NCBI GenBank assembly: GCA_000503195.1
Contig: AYSC01000008.1
Location: 45,243-109,242, forward strand
DNA from: Blastomonas sp. CACIA14H2
GTDB taxonomy: Bacteria; Pseudomonadota; Alphaproteobacteria; Sphingomonadales; Sphingomonadaceae
Direction of reading: 5' to 3'
DNA length: 64,000 bases
Both the position numbers and the translations under genes were made by a program. The notes beneath the pieces were generated by a model, which was not told the origin of the DNA, searched no databases, and was given only the letters and a program-made list of their open reading frames with translations. Shown piece by piece: positions 9,701 through 16,100 of the stretch (its first letter is position 1; every line of letters begins with the position of its first letter).

Positions 9701-11293
9701 GGCGACAACAGCGCGCTGCGCGGGGCGACGACGGTGCGCGCGGGCGAACTGCGCGTCACCGGATCGCTGGCAGGATCGGCAGCGACGGTGCTTTCGGGCG
9801 CGACGCTTTCGGGCACCGGCACGGTCGGTGGGCTGGTCGCGCGCAGCGGCTCGGTCGTCTCGCCCGGTGCGGGTGGCCTTGGCATGCTGGGCGTCAATGG
9901 CGCGATCCAGTTGCAACAGGGCAGCACGCTGCGGCTGCAGATCCAGGCACCCAACGGGTCGGACATGCTGATCGGCAACGGCACGATGCAGCTGGGCGGA
10001 ACGGCGGCGATCACCAACCTGGGCGGCACCTATGCCTTCAACAGCAACTATCTGCTGCTCCAGGCGAGCGGTGGCCGCACCGGCACGTTCGATGCGGTGA
10101 CCGGCTTTGGCGAGTTCGGCATCCTTTACCGGCCCGAACTGGTCTATACCGCCAACCAGGTGCTGCTACGCATGGCACCCAATCTGCTCGCCAATATCCT
10201 GGGCAACACGCCGCTGACCGCCAACCAGCGCTCGGTGGTGTCGCGGATCGATGCGGCGGTGACGGCGGGCTACAATCCGCAGCCATTGTTCAACGTCTAC
10301 GCGCTGCCCAATGCGCAGCAGCCGAACGCGTTCGACCAGCTTTCGGGCGAAGTCTATGCGACCATGGCGGGCGTCGGCATCGAGCAGGAGCGGCTAGTGC
10401 GCGAAGCGGTGCTGGGCCGGATCAACACCGTTGCCGCGACCGCGCGCCAGACGCCCGAATGGGGCAATGGCGCGGGGGCCTGGGGCCAAGTGTTCGGAAC
10501 CTGGGGCGATGGCGAACGCGACGGCAATGCCGCCCGTTACGAAAGCGACCGCCAGGGCTTCATCACCGGTATCGACTATGGCAATGCCAATAGCGAGGGC
10601 AGCTGGCGGATCGGTGCGTTCGGCGTGCACATGACCAGCAAGGTCAGCGTCGATGCGCGCGGGTCGCGCGCCGAGGTCGAGCAGACCGGCGGCGGCCTGT
10701 ACGCTGGCGTCCACAGCGGCGGCGTCAGCGTCGGCATGGGTGCGAGCGTCACCGGGGTCGATCTCACCGCCGTGCGCAACATCGCGCTGCCGGGCTTTGC
10801 CGAGACCAACCGGGGCCGGGGCGACGGCCGCGCGGTGCAGGGCTTTGCGGAGCTCAGCTATGCGATCGAGGCAGGCAATGCGACCTATCGTCCGTTCGCC
10901 AGCGTCGCGGTGGGCGAGTTCAAGCTGGATGCGCTGACCGAGACCGGCGGCGCGGCAGCGCTGGCGGTGCGTCGCCAGAGCTATCGCAGCGGGTCGGTGA
11001 CGGTCGGTGCCGATGGCACGGTGCGCATGGGCAGGGTCAACCTCTCGGGCACGCTGGCCGGCCGGTTCCAGGTCGGCGATCGCGATCCGGCCGCGCAGAT
11101 CGCGCTCGCCGCTGCGCCCGCCCAGGCCTTCACCATCCGCGGCGTCCAGCTCGACAGCTTCGCGCTGGCGGCAACGCTCGATGCCACGGTGAAGCTGACC
11201 GACGGGGCCGACCTGTCGCTGGGCTATACCGGCCTGATCGGCAAGGACACGGCCGACCACGGCGCCCGCGCGACGCTGTCGGTCCGGTTCTGA
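2..11293 (+). CDS. Giant autotransporter (type Va), 5'-truncated by the window edge
   Basis: The reading frame is open to the first bases of the window, so the start, signal peptide and an unknown length of passenger are missing; about 3,760 residues remain. The passenger is Gly/Ala/Thr/Asn-rich, with repeated autotransporter-associated (PATR-like) strands such as LTKxGTGTLTLSGANSYTGLT, as expected for a right-handed beta-helix on the cell surface. The last ~280 residues, from about base 10450 (GAWGQVFGTWG), form the translocating beta-barrel, ending in an aromatic residue (SVRF). Two repeat scales and an Ala-rich non-repeat block are listed separately. A perfect inverted repeat follows the stop. 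Family assignment is secure; the role (adhesion, aggregation or a surface protein) is not visible, and no catalytic domain was recognised. Confidence 0.93.
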   Translation, partial: GNSPAAQTIAGNLTLSDSSVLNFELAQPGVVGGGINDLINVGGNLVLDGTLNVTALDGFSAGFYRLFNYGGTLTNNTLNLGTLPLGFTSSILTDIAGQVNILFNLGGQTVQYWDGTDLTGANATVNGDGGAGSWTSTATNWTNPTGFAVNSAWSGQAGVFAGAAGGAIGITGSQAFQELRFLTDGYVLSAADPTGGLATTGGFSIINVNSGISARVNAPITGTAGLTKSGSGTLTLAGANSYAGLTTISGGTLSLLGGGTIAGAVQNNATLTHAGTINGLVTNNGTLTSTGTLAGGLTNNAGATANVAGALGGNAITNSGTLTFTGATTGIGAVTQNAGGVLTTASVATSFGSLAGTGSVVLGAGGLSVGSNNASTSFAGVLSGAGGLTKAGTGTFTLSGANSHTGLTSVGSGTLALSSGGTLAGAVQNNAAFTNAGAVAGLVTNTGTLVSTGTLSGGLVNNGGATANIAGTLTGAVTNSGAITLTGTTTGIGAVTSTGGTLNLAGFSTAIGSLSGTGAVELGAGTLTTGSDNASTTFSGVISGTGALTKTGTGTLTLSGPNSFTGLTTVGQGSLSIDASGSLAGTALNNASLVNAGSIAGLVTNSGTLTSTGTLGGGLANNASATALVRGTINGPVSNSGTITLTGATSGNAAMTQTATGAFNLAGFGATIGSLAGSGAVQLGSGTLTLGGANTSTDFAGVISGSGALIKTGTATQTLSGANTFTGLTSINQGSIFLASGASLAGPVQNNATFINSGSVAGQVTNAGTLISAGTLAGGLVNAAGATASLANTVNGAITNSGTITLTAGLSGSPSFTQNTGASLNLAGFNATLGSIAGNGAIQLGSGALTTGGTNASTSFDGIISGSGTFNKAGTGTLTLGGSNTAEANFTGTVNVNAGALILNGRFGDVVANTANLSLASGATLGGSGSFLGNLSLGAGAILAPGNSPATINIGGNLLLDSASVLNFELAQAGVVGGGINDLINVGGNLTLDGTLNVAALTGFGEGIYRLINYGGTLTDNGLLLGTRPDGFTSSIITNVAGQVSVQFTLGVPTVLYWDGTDTMAASSAVNGNGGSGTWNSTSTNWTSAPGFSTAFPWNSQTGVFAGAAGGTVQVSGIQAFQQLRFETGGYVLNAAPGGGALATTGGTSIIDVSAGLGATINTGIQGPGGLTKAGTGTLTLGGTNRYTGVTSIAAGTLALGSGGTIAGTVDNNATFTNAGTVSGQVTNRASLTSTGVLNGGLVNAAGATASLAGTVAGAVSNAGTITLTGATSMTGALTQTGGSFNLAGFNASVGSLAGSGSVQLGSGTLTIGGSLTTAFSGSISGTGNLVKTGLAQVMLSGANTFTGLTTVSAGALNIGTTGSLAGAVLNNASLSNSGTISGLVTNSGNLFSPGALNGGLTNNAGATAIVISQLNGPVTNAGELNINGPIVSNSALNQLSTGRLFVAPFISASFGSLSGSGTVGIGSTSLNNSTLTLGSNNASTSFTGTFFGGGNLVKTGTGILTLGGNIGHTGLTTVNAGGLVLAAGSTMAGAVQNNALFSNAGTIAGLVTNNALLTSTGALSGGLVNTATGIANLSGVLNGAISNAGMVRLSGFTSGNVAFNQQGTGVFDLAGSSASIGSLAGSGSVQLSSGTLLLGRSNASTSFAGVISGSGGIEKEGTGTFTLTGANSFTGRALVSGGTLALASGASLAGSVTNNAVFTNAGTVAGGVINSGTLVSTGALNGGLVNNAGATASLSGAFSGNLINRGTVNLTGTTTGIGELSLATGAVFNLGGFATTIGNLTGGGGTVALGSATLTLGSGTGSQTFDGTITGSGGLTKVSASTFSLSGAQSYTGLTTVNGGTFILGSNGSLAGAVLNNATVSSNGSIAGLVTNNGRLISTGTLAGGLVNAAGATANVRGTLAGSVANAGTITLTGAITGIGAVTQEATGTFDLAGFGTSIGSLAGSGSVALGDGTLTTGGDNSSTTFAGVISGNGALTKTGTGTFVLTGANSYAGLTTVSQGVLSVRNNASLGSNAAGTTVDAGAALELQGGVTITGEALTINGTGVNGAGALRNVADNNIWAGTVTLGSDSLITADAGRLDIDLLAGTSQALTTGGAGLIGLANANTAGALTVTGGNLALFGSGNFAGGVNVNAGNLFLQGGSSVNDAAAVTLGTGNLIVAVSETIGSLAGAGGTVQIDAGQTLTLGGNDASTEFAGVIFNTGNLAKQGSGTFTVTGLLAQTGTTAITGGTLLSGAANIWQGNGLVTIGTGGTLDLGGFDQSIAAISLTGGTLANGALTGSISSSGGTIRDLTGAANALTANGGTTTLTGAGSFAQGVTLAGGDVALQGAGASIADTALVTVNTGTLFVNVGETIGALAGSGGRVQIAQGQTLTTGGSNAGTAYAGVLAGNGALVKTGTGTFTLSGANTLTGAVTVNAGVLALATGGSLAGAVQNAAGFSNAGTVAGLATNTGTLISTGVLNGGLVNSGSAGLSGQLNGTVTNSGIIQLQGPLSGITGFSQTGTGTFDLAGFSTAIGSLSGAGNVLLGSATLTLGGSNASTSFGGTIGGTGGLTKVGTGGFTLTSGQLYTGLTTVNGGLLTVATGAGLSGSVLNNASFASSGLILGSLTNNGTATLSGQINGTVANNAAIALGGQLVVLGRFTQNAGGSLNLAGFNAGLGSLAGTGSIALGSGTLVVGSDNSSSLFLGVISGSGGLQKIGTGTFTLTGINSYTGLTLVNGGTLVIGEDASVGGTTSGIAAMVAAPSVLAAPVANTASTPIAAEQASMPAAVTSLAAEQASMPAAVTALAAETASAVSASLASRAGMMVDNGSISGGPTPASLTSSAERLPLAGGVSSGPERVDLFGDPASGAVAADLPVVTLGEASQTLAAATTATTATAPAVGRLGLVSDLSNGMGAARLDGALLGGAESASPVAASLVDPIAPAASAGETAFAGPLSTAAIAGSVLNNANLINNGTILGQLVNSAGAIAINNGVIRGLVTNAGTFTSTGTLSGGLSNSGTARISGTLTGDVLNSGSITLTGITSGIAVFQQAATGSLDLAGFDTTLGVLSGAGTITLGSARLTTGTNGVNSLYSGVISGTGALTKMGTGGLILDGENIYTGGTTIAGGTLQLGNGGTTGSIIGPVLNNGTLIVNRSNAYTFAGVISGSGAFVQAGSGTTTLTGANSYSGGTLISAGRLIGSTVSLQGLIQNDAALEFAQAANGVFAGRIGGTGLLDKSGAGLLELTGDNSALRGATTVRAGELRVTGSLAGSAATVLSGATLSGTGTVGGLVARSGSVVSPGAGGLGMLGVNGAIQLQQGSTLRLQIQAPNGSDMLIGNGTMQLGGTAAITNLGGTYAFNSNYLLLQASGGRTGTFDAVTGFGEFGILYRPELVYTANQVLLRMAPNLLANILGNTPLTANQRSVVSRIDAAVTAGYNPQPLFNVYALPNAQQPNAFDQLSGEVYATMAGVGIEQERLVREAVLGRINTVAATARQTPEWGNGAGAWGQVFGTWGDGERDGNAARYESDRQGFITGIDYGNANSEGSWRIGAFGVHMTSKVSVDARGSRAEVEQTGGGLYAGVHSGGVSVGMGASVTGVDLTAVRNIALPGFAETNRGRGDGRAVQGFAELSYAIEAGNATYRPFASVAVGEFKLDALTETGGAAALAVRRQSYRSGSVTVGADGTVRMGRVNLSGTLAGRFQVGDRDPAAQIALAAAPAQAFTIRGVQLDSFALAATLDATVKLTDGADLSLGYTGLIGKDTADHGARATLSVRF
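780..9100 (+). repeat. About twelve ~480-bp (160-residue) passenger repeats
   Basis: Each unit runs roughly LAGAVQNNAxFTNAG - LVTNxGTLxSTGxLxGGL - TxSGTITLTG - FDLAGFxxxIGSLAGSGxVxLGSGTLTLG - GVISGSGxLxKxGTGT. Units start near 783, 1272, 1750, 2230, 3620, 4095, 4597, 5080, 5566, 7305, 7785 and 8848. Neighbouring units are 475-502 bp apart. The three larger gaps hold the superrepeat header, a block of unlike PATR strands (about 6000-7200) and the Ala-rich insert. Such arrays tend to expand, contract and be mis-assembled. Confidence 0.8.
8196..8835 (+). other. Ala-rich, non-beta-helical insert inside the passenger
   Basis: Between two normal repeat units the coding sequence switches for about 210 residues to Ala/Val/Ser-rich sequence with charged residues and Met, which are rare in the rest of the passenger. 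It contains a short internal triplication (AAEQASMPAAVTSL, AAEQASMPAAVTAL, then the decayed AAETASAVSASL). The frame stays open and the repeat pattern resumes at LSTAAIAGSVLNNAN. It may be a helical or flexible spacer or a protease-sensitive segment; no known domain was recognised. Confidence 0.7.
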
Positions 11294-11306
11294 TCGCGAG
11301 GCCACA

Positions 11307-11348
11307 GACCGCCGAAGCCTGGGGCAGTTCCCTCAGGCTTCGGCGGTC
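11307..11348. terminator. Bidirectional terminator hairpin between convergent genes
   Basis: A 15-bp perfect stem (11307-11321 with 11334-11348, arm GACCGCCGAAGCCTG) closes a 12-nt loop just after the autotransporter stop and before the stop of the convergent ThuA-like gene. There is no strong U tract on either side, but position and stability suit a shared transcript end. Confidence 0.75.
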
Positions 11349-11390
11349 CGTGCGGGTGGTTGCTTATGCGTGCGGCGGCGGAGGTGCCCG

Positions 11391-12506
11391 TCAGTTGCAG
11401 GCCTTGCGTTCGGTCGCGGCCCAGCCGATCGCCGCCTCGAGCATCGCGACATTCTGCGGCTGCGCATAGGTTTCGGCGGCATGGCCGATCGCGGAATAGA
11501 AGATCCGCCCCCTGCCGATGCAGTGCGTCCAGGCGATGGGGTGGTCGCCCATGCGCAGATCCTCGCCCTTGATGCCGACCGGGCTGTAGGTGCTCTCGTC
11601 GAGCGTCAGCAGCACCCTCGCCCCGATCCGCCGGGGATTGGTGCCGAAACTGTACCACTCGTCGGTCATCCGCCATTCCGCCGGCAGCGCCTTGGCGAGC
11701 GGGTGATCGGGATCGACCGCGATCCGCGCTTCCTGCAGCTGCGGGTTCATCGGATGGCCGATGAAGCGCGCGCCGAGCAGGTCATCGGCATACCAGTCCC
11801 AGAACCAGGCGGGGTCGCCCGCCGATCCGTGGATGCCGACGAAACCGCCGCCGCGCTGCAGGAACGCCTTGAACGCCTTGCGCTGCGCCAAGGTCAGCAC
11901 ATCGCCCGAGATATTGTTCCAGATGACGCCATCGAACTGGCCCAGCGTCTTCGCGTTGAAGGCCCCGGCCTTGTCGGTTGCGACGATATGCCAGCGCTTG
12001 CGCTCGGCCATGGCAAGGAACGCGGCATGAGCGGCATTGACCGAGGGCGTGTCCTTGAAGCCGATGACCTTCTCGAACAGCAGCAGCCGCGGCTTGCCAT
12101 CGCGGGGCAGGGCGATGGCCGGGCGGTCATTGTCGTAGCGCTGGCAGCGCTTGACCTTGTCCTCGGCAGTGACCGGCAGCGCGCGCAGCTGCGCATCGAG
12201 CGGGGCGATGGCGGAATCGGGCACGCCGACAAAGCTGGCGAACTTCGCGACAGTCAGGATCGCCGCGAAGGTCGGCGGGGTGGTGCCGGTAAAGGCAGGT
12301 GGGGTCTTGTCAAAATCCCGACCCGTAGCCGCCTGGGTCAGCCTGCGCGCCTCGGGATTGAGCAGCACGTCGATCAGCGGGCTTTCGACCGAAAGGGGCC
12401 TGTCGCGCAGCGGGCAGTCGGTGACGGACTGCGCGTTTACCTGGCCGGGCAAGGCGATCGCAAGTGCGGCCAGCGCGAGCGTACGGAGCATCGACAATCG
12501 CTTCAC
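11391..12506 (-). CDS. Secreted ThuA-like protein
   Basis: This 371-residue protein has a clear signal peptide (cleavage after VNA, about residue 25) and a ThuA/glutamine-amidotransferase-like core: DGVIWNNISGD, LQRGGGFVGIHGS, FIGHPM, then PIAWTHCIGRGRIFYSAIGHAAETY near the C-terminus. ThuA proteins act with sugar dehydrogenases in 3-keto-disaccharide metabolism in rhizobia. Here the gene is last in an operon directly after a GMC oxidoreductase, which fits that role in the periplasm. The GTG start overlaps the GMC stop (GTGA), implying translational coupling; an internal ATG at 12491 is a less likely start. The exact reaction is inferred, not visible. Confidence 0.85.
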   Translation of the reverse strand: MKRLSMLRTLALAALAIALPGQVNAQSVTDCPLRDRPLSVESPLIDVLLNPEARRLTQAATGRDFDKTPPAFTGTTPPTFAAILTVAKFASFVGVPDSAIAPLDAQLRALPVTAEDKVKRCQRYDNDRPAIALPRDGKPRLLLFEKVIGFKDTPSVNAAHAAFLAMAERKRWHIVATDKAGAFNAKTLGQFDGVIWNNISGDVLTLAQRKAFKAFLQRGGGFVGIHGSAGDPAWFWDWYADDLLGARFIGHPMNPQLQEARIAVDPDHPLAKALPAEWRMTDEWYSFGTNPRRIGARVLLTLDESTYSPVGIKGEDLRMGDHPIAWTHCIGRGRIFYSAIGHAAETYAQPQNVAMLEAAIGWAATERKACN

Positions 12507-14200
12507 AGCACGTTTTCCTTCATCAGCCCGACCGCATGATCCGCCGCGCGCGCGGACAGCGCCATATAGGTGAGCGAGGGGTTCTGGCATCCCGACGAGG
12601 CCATCGCGGCGCCGTCGGTAATGAACAGATTGGGCACTTCGTGCGCCTGGTTGAAGGCGTTGAGCACCGAGGTGGAAGGATCGCGCCCCATGCGCGCGGT
12701 GCCCATCTCGTGGATGCCGAGGCCCGGCTTGCCCGGCTCGGGCGACTGCATCACCACCTTGGCACCGGCGGCCTCGAGCATCGCCTTCGCATCGGCCTGG
12801 ATATGCTGGATCATCGCCTTCTCGTTCGGCCCATGCGCACAATCGATATGCGGGATCGGCAGGCCCCATTTGTCCTTGCGCGAGGGGTGTAGCGTCACCC
12901 GGTTCTCCGGATTGGGCAGCATCTCGCCAAAGCCGCCGAGAAAGGCGGTCCATGGCCCGATGGTGTGCGCGCGCTGCTTGATCTCCGCGCCCAGCACGCC
13001 GGGCTGCAGCGCCGCCCCGCGCCAGCCTGCACGCGAGACGCCGCCCTGATAGCCATAGCCGCGCACGAAGCCCTCGCCCGGCTCGGTGACGTTGCGGAAG
13101 CGCGGGATGTACAGCCCCGTCGGGCGACGACCGCGATAATAGCGGTCCTCCGGTCCCGGGAACATCGCGATGGTGATCAGCGCGTACACATGGTCCATCA
13201 GGTTGCGCCCGACCTGGTCCGAGCCGTTGGCGAGCCCGCGCGGGAACGCTTCGGACGCCGAATTGAGCAGCACCTGCGCGGTGCCGATGGTCGAGGCGTT
13301 GAGGAAGATGATCCGCGCCTGATAGGTGCGGCCTTCCTTCGTCTTCGCATCGATCACGCGCACCCCGGTCGCCCTGCCGGTCCTGGGGTCGTGCTCGATC
13401 GAATGGACGATGGCGTCGGTGACGATGGTCAGGTTGCCGGTGCGCTTCGCTGCGGGCAGCGAGGAGGTGAGGCTCGAATGCATCGCGCCGAAGCTGCAGC
13501 CGCGCTCGCAGATCGAACGGTTCTGGCAGCTGGCGCGGCCCAGTTCCTCGTGGTGCGGCTGCGCGACCGAGAGGTTGGCGGTGCGCCCCGAGATCACCTT
13601 TCGCCCGGCAAAGCGCTGCTCGACCGCCGCCTTGAACTGCTTTTCGGCATCGTTGAGCTCGAACGCGGGCAGGAATTCGCCGTCGGGAAGCTGCGGCAGG
13701 CCTTCCTTCGATCCGGCCACGCCGATGAAGCGCTCGACATGATCGTACCATGGGGCAAGATCGGCATAGCGGATCGGCCAGTCGGTACCGTGCCCATCCT
13801 TGGCATTGGCCTCGAAATCCATTTCGGACAGGCGATAGCTCTGCCGTCCCCACATCACCGAACGCCCGCCGAGATGATCGCCGCGGATCCAGGTGAATGG
13901 CTTGTCCTCGCGCGTCGAATAGGGCTGTTCGCTGTCCTTCGGCCAGAATTTCCTGGTCGCCTCGCTGAACGCATAGCACTGGCTCTGCACCGGATAATCG
14001 CGCGCGACCTCGTCCTCGGGTACCTGCATGTTGTTGGGGAATTCCCAGGGCATCTGGTGGTCCATATAATCCTTCGCCGGGTCGATAGCCTTGCCCCGTT
14101 CCAGCACCAGAACCTTCAGCCCGCGTTCGCACAGCTCCTTGGCGGCCATCCCGCCGCTCATGCCCGAACCGATGACGATGGCATCGAATGACATTCGCAT
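12503..14200 (-). CDS. GMC-family FAD oxidoreductase, glucoside 3-dehydrogenase large-subunit type
   Basis: The 565-residue protein opens with an FAD-binding Rossmann motif (G11-S-G-M-S-G16 in IGSGMSGGMAAKEL, then VLVLERG) and ends with the GMC C-terminal signature (HEMGTARMGRDPSTSVLNAF ... NLFITDGAAMASSGCQNPSLTYMALSARAADH). With the preceding gluconate-2-dehydrogenase-subunit-3-like gene only 9 nt away, it resembles the two-gene flavin dehydrogenases that oxidise sugars at C3 (LacA/LacC of glucoside 3-dehydrogenase) or gluconate. No signal peptide is present; such large subunits are exported with the Tat-tagged small subunit. No cytochrome c subunit gene is visible nearby. A GGAG lies 3 nt before the first ATG; a second ATG at 14194 is possible. 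Confidence 0.88.
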   Translation of the reverse strand: MRMSFDAIVIGSGMSGGMAAKELCERGLKVLVLERGKAIDPAKDYMDHQMPWEFPNNMQVPEDEVARDYPVQSQCYAFSEATRKFWPKDSEQPYSTREDKPFTWIRGDHLGGRSVMWGRQSYRLSEMDFEANAKDGHGTDWPIRYADLAPWYDHVERFIGVAGSKEGLPQLPDGEFLPAFELNDAEKQFKAAVEQRFAGRKVISGRTANLSVAQPHHEELGRASCQNRSICERGCSFGAMHSSLTSSLPAAKRTGNLTIVTDAIVHSIEHDPRTGRATGVRVIDAKTKEGRTYQARIIFLNASTIGTAQVLLNSASEAFPRGLANGSDQVGRNLMDHVYALITIAMFPGPEDRYYRGRRPTGLYIPRFRNVTEPGEGFVRGYGYQGGVSRAGWRGAALQPGVLGAEIKQRAHTIGPWTAFLGGFGEMLPNPENRVTLHPSRKDKWGLPIPHIDCAHGPNEKAMIQHIQADAKAMLEAAGAKVVMQSPEPGKPGLGIHEMGTARMGRDPSTSVLNAFNQAHEVPNLFITDGAAMASSGCQNPSLTYMALSARAADHAVGLMKENVL

Positions 14201-14209
14201 GATCTCCGA

Positions 14210-14824
14210 TCAGAAGGGGCCGAGCGTGGCAAAGGGCCGCATGCCCGGAGTGACCGCGATCGAGGGCTGCCATGGGCCGGGCACATGCTCGTAGACCAGT
14301 TCCTGGGTCAGCCCGATCTCGCTGCTGAAATAGAGGCCCACGATCAGCTGCTTGAGCGTGTGGTATCCGACATCGGCGACCGAGACCACCGGCGCGATGA
14401 ACGTGCCTTTCGGCGCGCCTGTCCTGGGCGGGACGGGTTTGAGCGCAGCGGCCTCGTGGTCGCGCAGAAAGGCAAGGCGCTCGTCCGGCGACAGCGCCGC
14501 GAAATCCTTGCCGGTGGACGCCCGTGCGGCTTGCTCGATGCGGTCGAGCGCGCCGGACAGTGCCTCGCGCGTTTCGTCCGATGCCCAGTCGGTGTACATC
14601 GCGGCAAGTCGCTTCGGCACCCCTGCCTCTACCGCGCCCGGCGTGTCGGTTGCCGGGATGATGGTATCGGCCACCAGATCGAGAAGCTTGAGCTGACCCT
14701 CGGTCAGGGTGGTGCGCGCGTCGGATCCGGGCAGATAGCCGCAGCCTGCGACCGCCGTCGCGCCGAGCAGCGCCATGATGCCGTGCAACGCCACGCGCCG
14801 GTCGATTTGAAGCGATAGGTGCAT
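14210..14824 (-). CDS. Gluconate 2-dehydrogenase subunit 3-family protein (dehydrogenase small subunit)
   Basis: The 204-residue product has an Arg-Arg pair (IDRRVALHG) followed by a hydrophobic stretch ending AVAGCG, so it carries a Tat-like signal and probably a lipobox. The body (LKLLDLVADTIIPATDTPGAVEAGVP ... LAAMYTDWASDETREALSGALDRIE) matches the small-subunit family that escorts GMC dehydrogenases to the periplasm. A strong GAGGAG lies 7 nt upstream of the ATG, in the 15-nt spacer after the stop of the eroded MFS gene. It immediately precedes the GMC gene, so the two almost certainly form one enzyme. Confidence 0.85.
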   Translation of the reverse strand: MHLSLQIDRRVALHGIMALLGATAVAGCGYLPGSDARTTLTEGQLKLLDLVADTIIPATDTPGAVEAGVPKRLAAMYTDWASDETREALSGALDRIEQAARASTGKDFAALSPDERLAFLRDHEAAALKPVPPRTGAPKGTFIAPVVSVADVGYHTLKQLIVGLYFSSEIGLTQELVYEHVPGPWQPSIAVTPGMRPFATLGPF

Positions 14825-14839
14825 CGTCCTGCTCCTCTT

Positions 14840-15142
14840 TCAGATCGGGGCCGAATCTGCTGCGCGACCGCGCCGCTCGCACAGCCATAGCACGCGAAAT
14901 GCCCAGCAGCAGCGCGGGGATGAGCGCTGCCACCTGGAAGGAGACTTCCGCCGCCTCCGCCACCACCGCCTGCATCCGGGCCGGAACGAAATAGATAGCG
15001 ATGGCCCCGGCAAAGCCGATCCGCCCCATTCCCCATGACCCGTTCTGCGGATAGCGACGCGCCACCGCCGCCAGCATGGTCGGCCCCATGAAGCATCTGC
15101 CGATCGCCCAGGGCGTCGCCGCGCCCGGTTTATCGGGCTGCG
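14840..15142 (-). pseudogene. C-terminal remnant of an MFS transporter
   Basis: Between the formylglycine-generating enzyme and the dehydrogenase small subunit, one frame reads like the last transmembrane segments of an MFS permease: FMGPTMLAAVARRYP, then GFAGAIAIYFV, then EVSFQVAALIPALLL. Near 14895 the frame must shift by one base to continue as AFRVLWLCERRGRAADSAPI and reach a TGA at 14840-14842. Upstream there is no start codon or N-terminal three quarters, because the remnant begins right after the previous stop. The loop after IYFV also looks shortened against typical MFS sequences. I read it as the leftover of a deletion. The stop and the next gene's ribosome-binding site are still in natural register. 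Confidence 0.65.
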
Positions 15143-16072
15143 TCACCGGGCGATGCAGCGGAACCCGATATGGCTGGTGGCGCTGTCTATGGCTTGCGCA
15201 TGCCGGGCCGCCGGTCGGTAACGCTGGCAATAATTGGCCGCGCACAGATGCGATCCGCCTTTCAACACCTTGCGCGGGATCGCGATGTCCGGGGTCGCAG
15301 GATCGATGCTGCCGCGCTTGGTGGCGCCGCGCGGGTTCGAAGGTATGCAGCAGCTGCCGCGGCTCTTGCGCTCGATCCGCGGCTGGCCGAACCAATCGGA
15401 CGTCCACTCCCAGACATTGCCGATCATGTCGTAAAGACCATAGCCGTTGCCAGGATAGGTCCGCACCGGCGAGGTGCGTTCGAAGCCGTCCTCGAGCGTG
15501 TTGGCATAGGGGAAATTGCCCTGCCAGAAATTGGCGAGCATCGTTCCGCCCGGCGCCAGCGTGTCGCCCCAGGCATAGTCTGCTCCGTCGAGGCCCCCGC
15601 GCGCGGCGAACTCCCACTCGGCTTCGGTCGGCAGCGACTTGCCCGCCCAGCGAGCATAGGCATCCGCATCGGCATAGGCGACATGGACGACCGGATGGTC
15701 TTCAAGGCCATCCAGGCTGCTATCGGGACCATGCGGGTGCCGCCAGTCTGTTCCGGCGCTGAAACACCACCACTGGCTGTAATCTCCCAGATCGACAGGC
15801 CCTGCGGTGCGCGTGAACAGCAGCGATCCCGCAACGGCCAGCGCCGGGTCCATGCCGGGATAGTCCCTGGGGTCGGGCGCGATCTCGGCCAGTGTGCGAT
15901 GGCCCGTTGCTGCGACAAAGGCGGCAAAGTCGCGGTTCGTGACCGGCGTCTCGTCGATCCAGAAGCCGTCCACGCGCACCTTCCTGACGGGGGCTTCCTC
16001 GGGATAGAAGCGGTCCGATCCCATCAGGAACGTCCCGCCTTCGATCCATTGCATTCCGGCCTTTGCGTTCAA
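15143..16072 (-). CDS. Formylglycine-generating enzyme (SUMF1 type), sulfatase activator
   Basis: The 309-residue protein has the full FGE fold: MQWIEGGTFLMGSD at the N-terminus, ETPVTNRDFAAFV, SLPTEAEWEFAARGG, GNVWEWTSDW and KVLKGGSHLC. It retains both active-site cysteines (C277 and C282 in SHLCAANYCQRYRP), the pair that binds copper in true FGEs and that is lost in non-FGE relatives. It should convert the Cys of CxPxR motifs to formylglycine in the cytoplasm before export, serving the five sulfatases of this window. The start used here is TTG, with AAGGA upstream; the in-frame ATG at 16054 with AAAGG five bases before it is equally possible. It sits 28 nt downstream of a sulfatase gene, in the same operon. 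Confidence 0.93.
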   Translation of the reverse strand: MNAKAGMQWIEGGTFLMGSDRFYPEEAPVRKVRVDGFWIDETPVTNRDFAAFVAATGHRTLAEIAPDPRDYPGMDPALAVAGSLLFTRTAGPVDLGDYSQWWCFSAGTDWRHPHGPDSSLDGLEDHPVVHVAYADADAYARWAGKSLPTEAEWEFAARGGLDGADYAWGDTLAPGGTMLANFWQGNFPYANTLEDGFERTSPVRTYPGNGYGLYDMIGNVWEWTSDWFGQPRIERKSRGSCCIPSNPRGATKRGSIDPATPDIAIPRKVLKGGSHLCAANYCQRYRPAARHAQAIDSATSHIGFRCIAR

Positions 16073-16100
16073 GCCCGCTCATCCTTCTTGTGCGCTGCCA

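Noticed and set aside
205..9916. Many long antisense and off-frame ORFs opposite the autotransporter
   Set aside because: GC-rich repetitive coding sequence keeps other frames open. Their products are low-complexity (Pro/Val/Arg-rich) and lack ribosome-binding sites or family matches.
12507..15617. A 1,408-codon minus-strand frame
   Set aside because: Only its last part (ThuA-like gene) and a short MFS remnant make sense; the rest is a shadow of the GMC, small-subunit and FGE genes.
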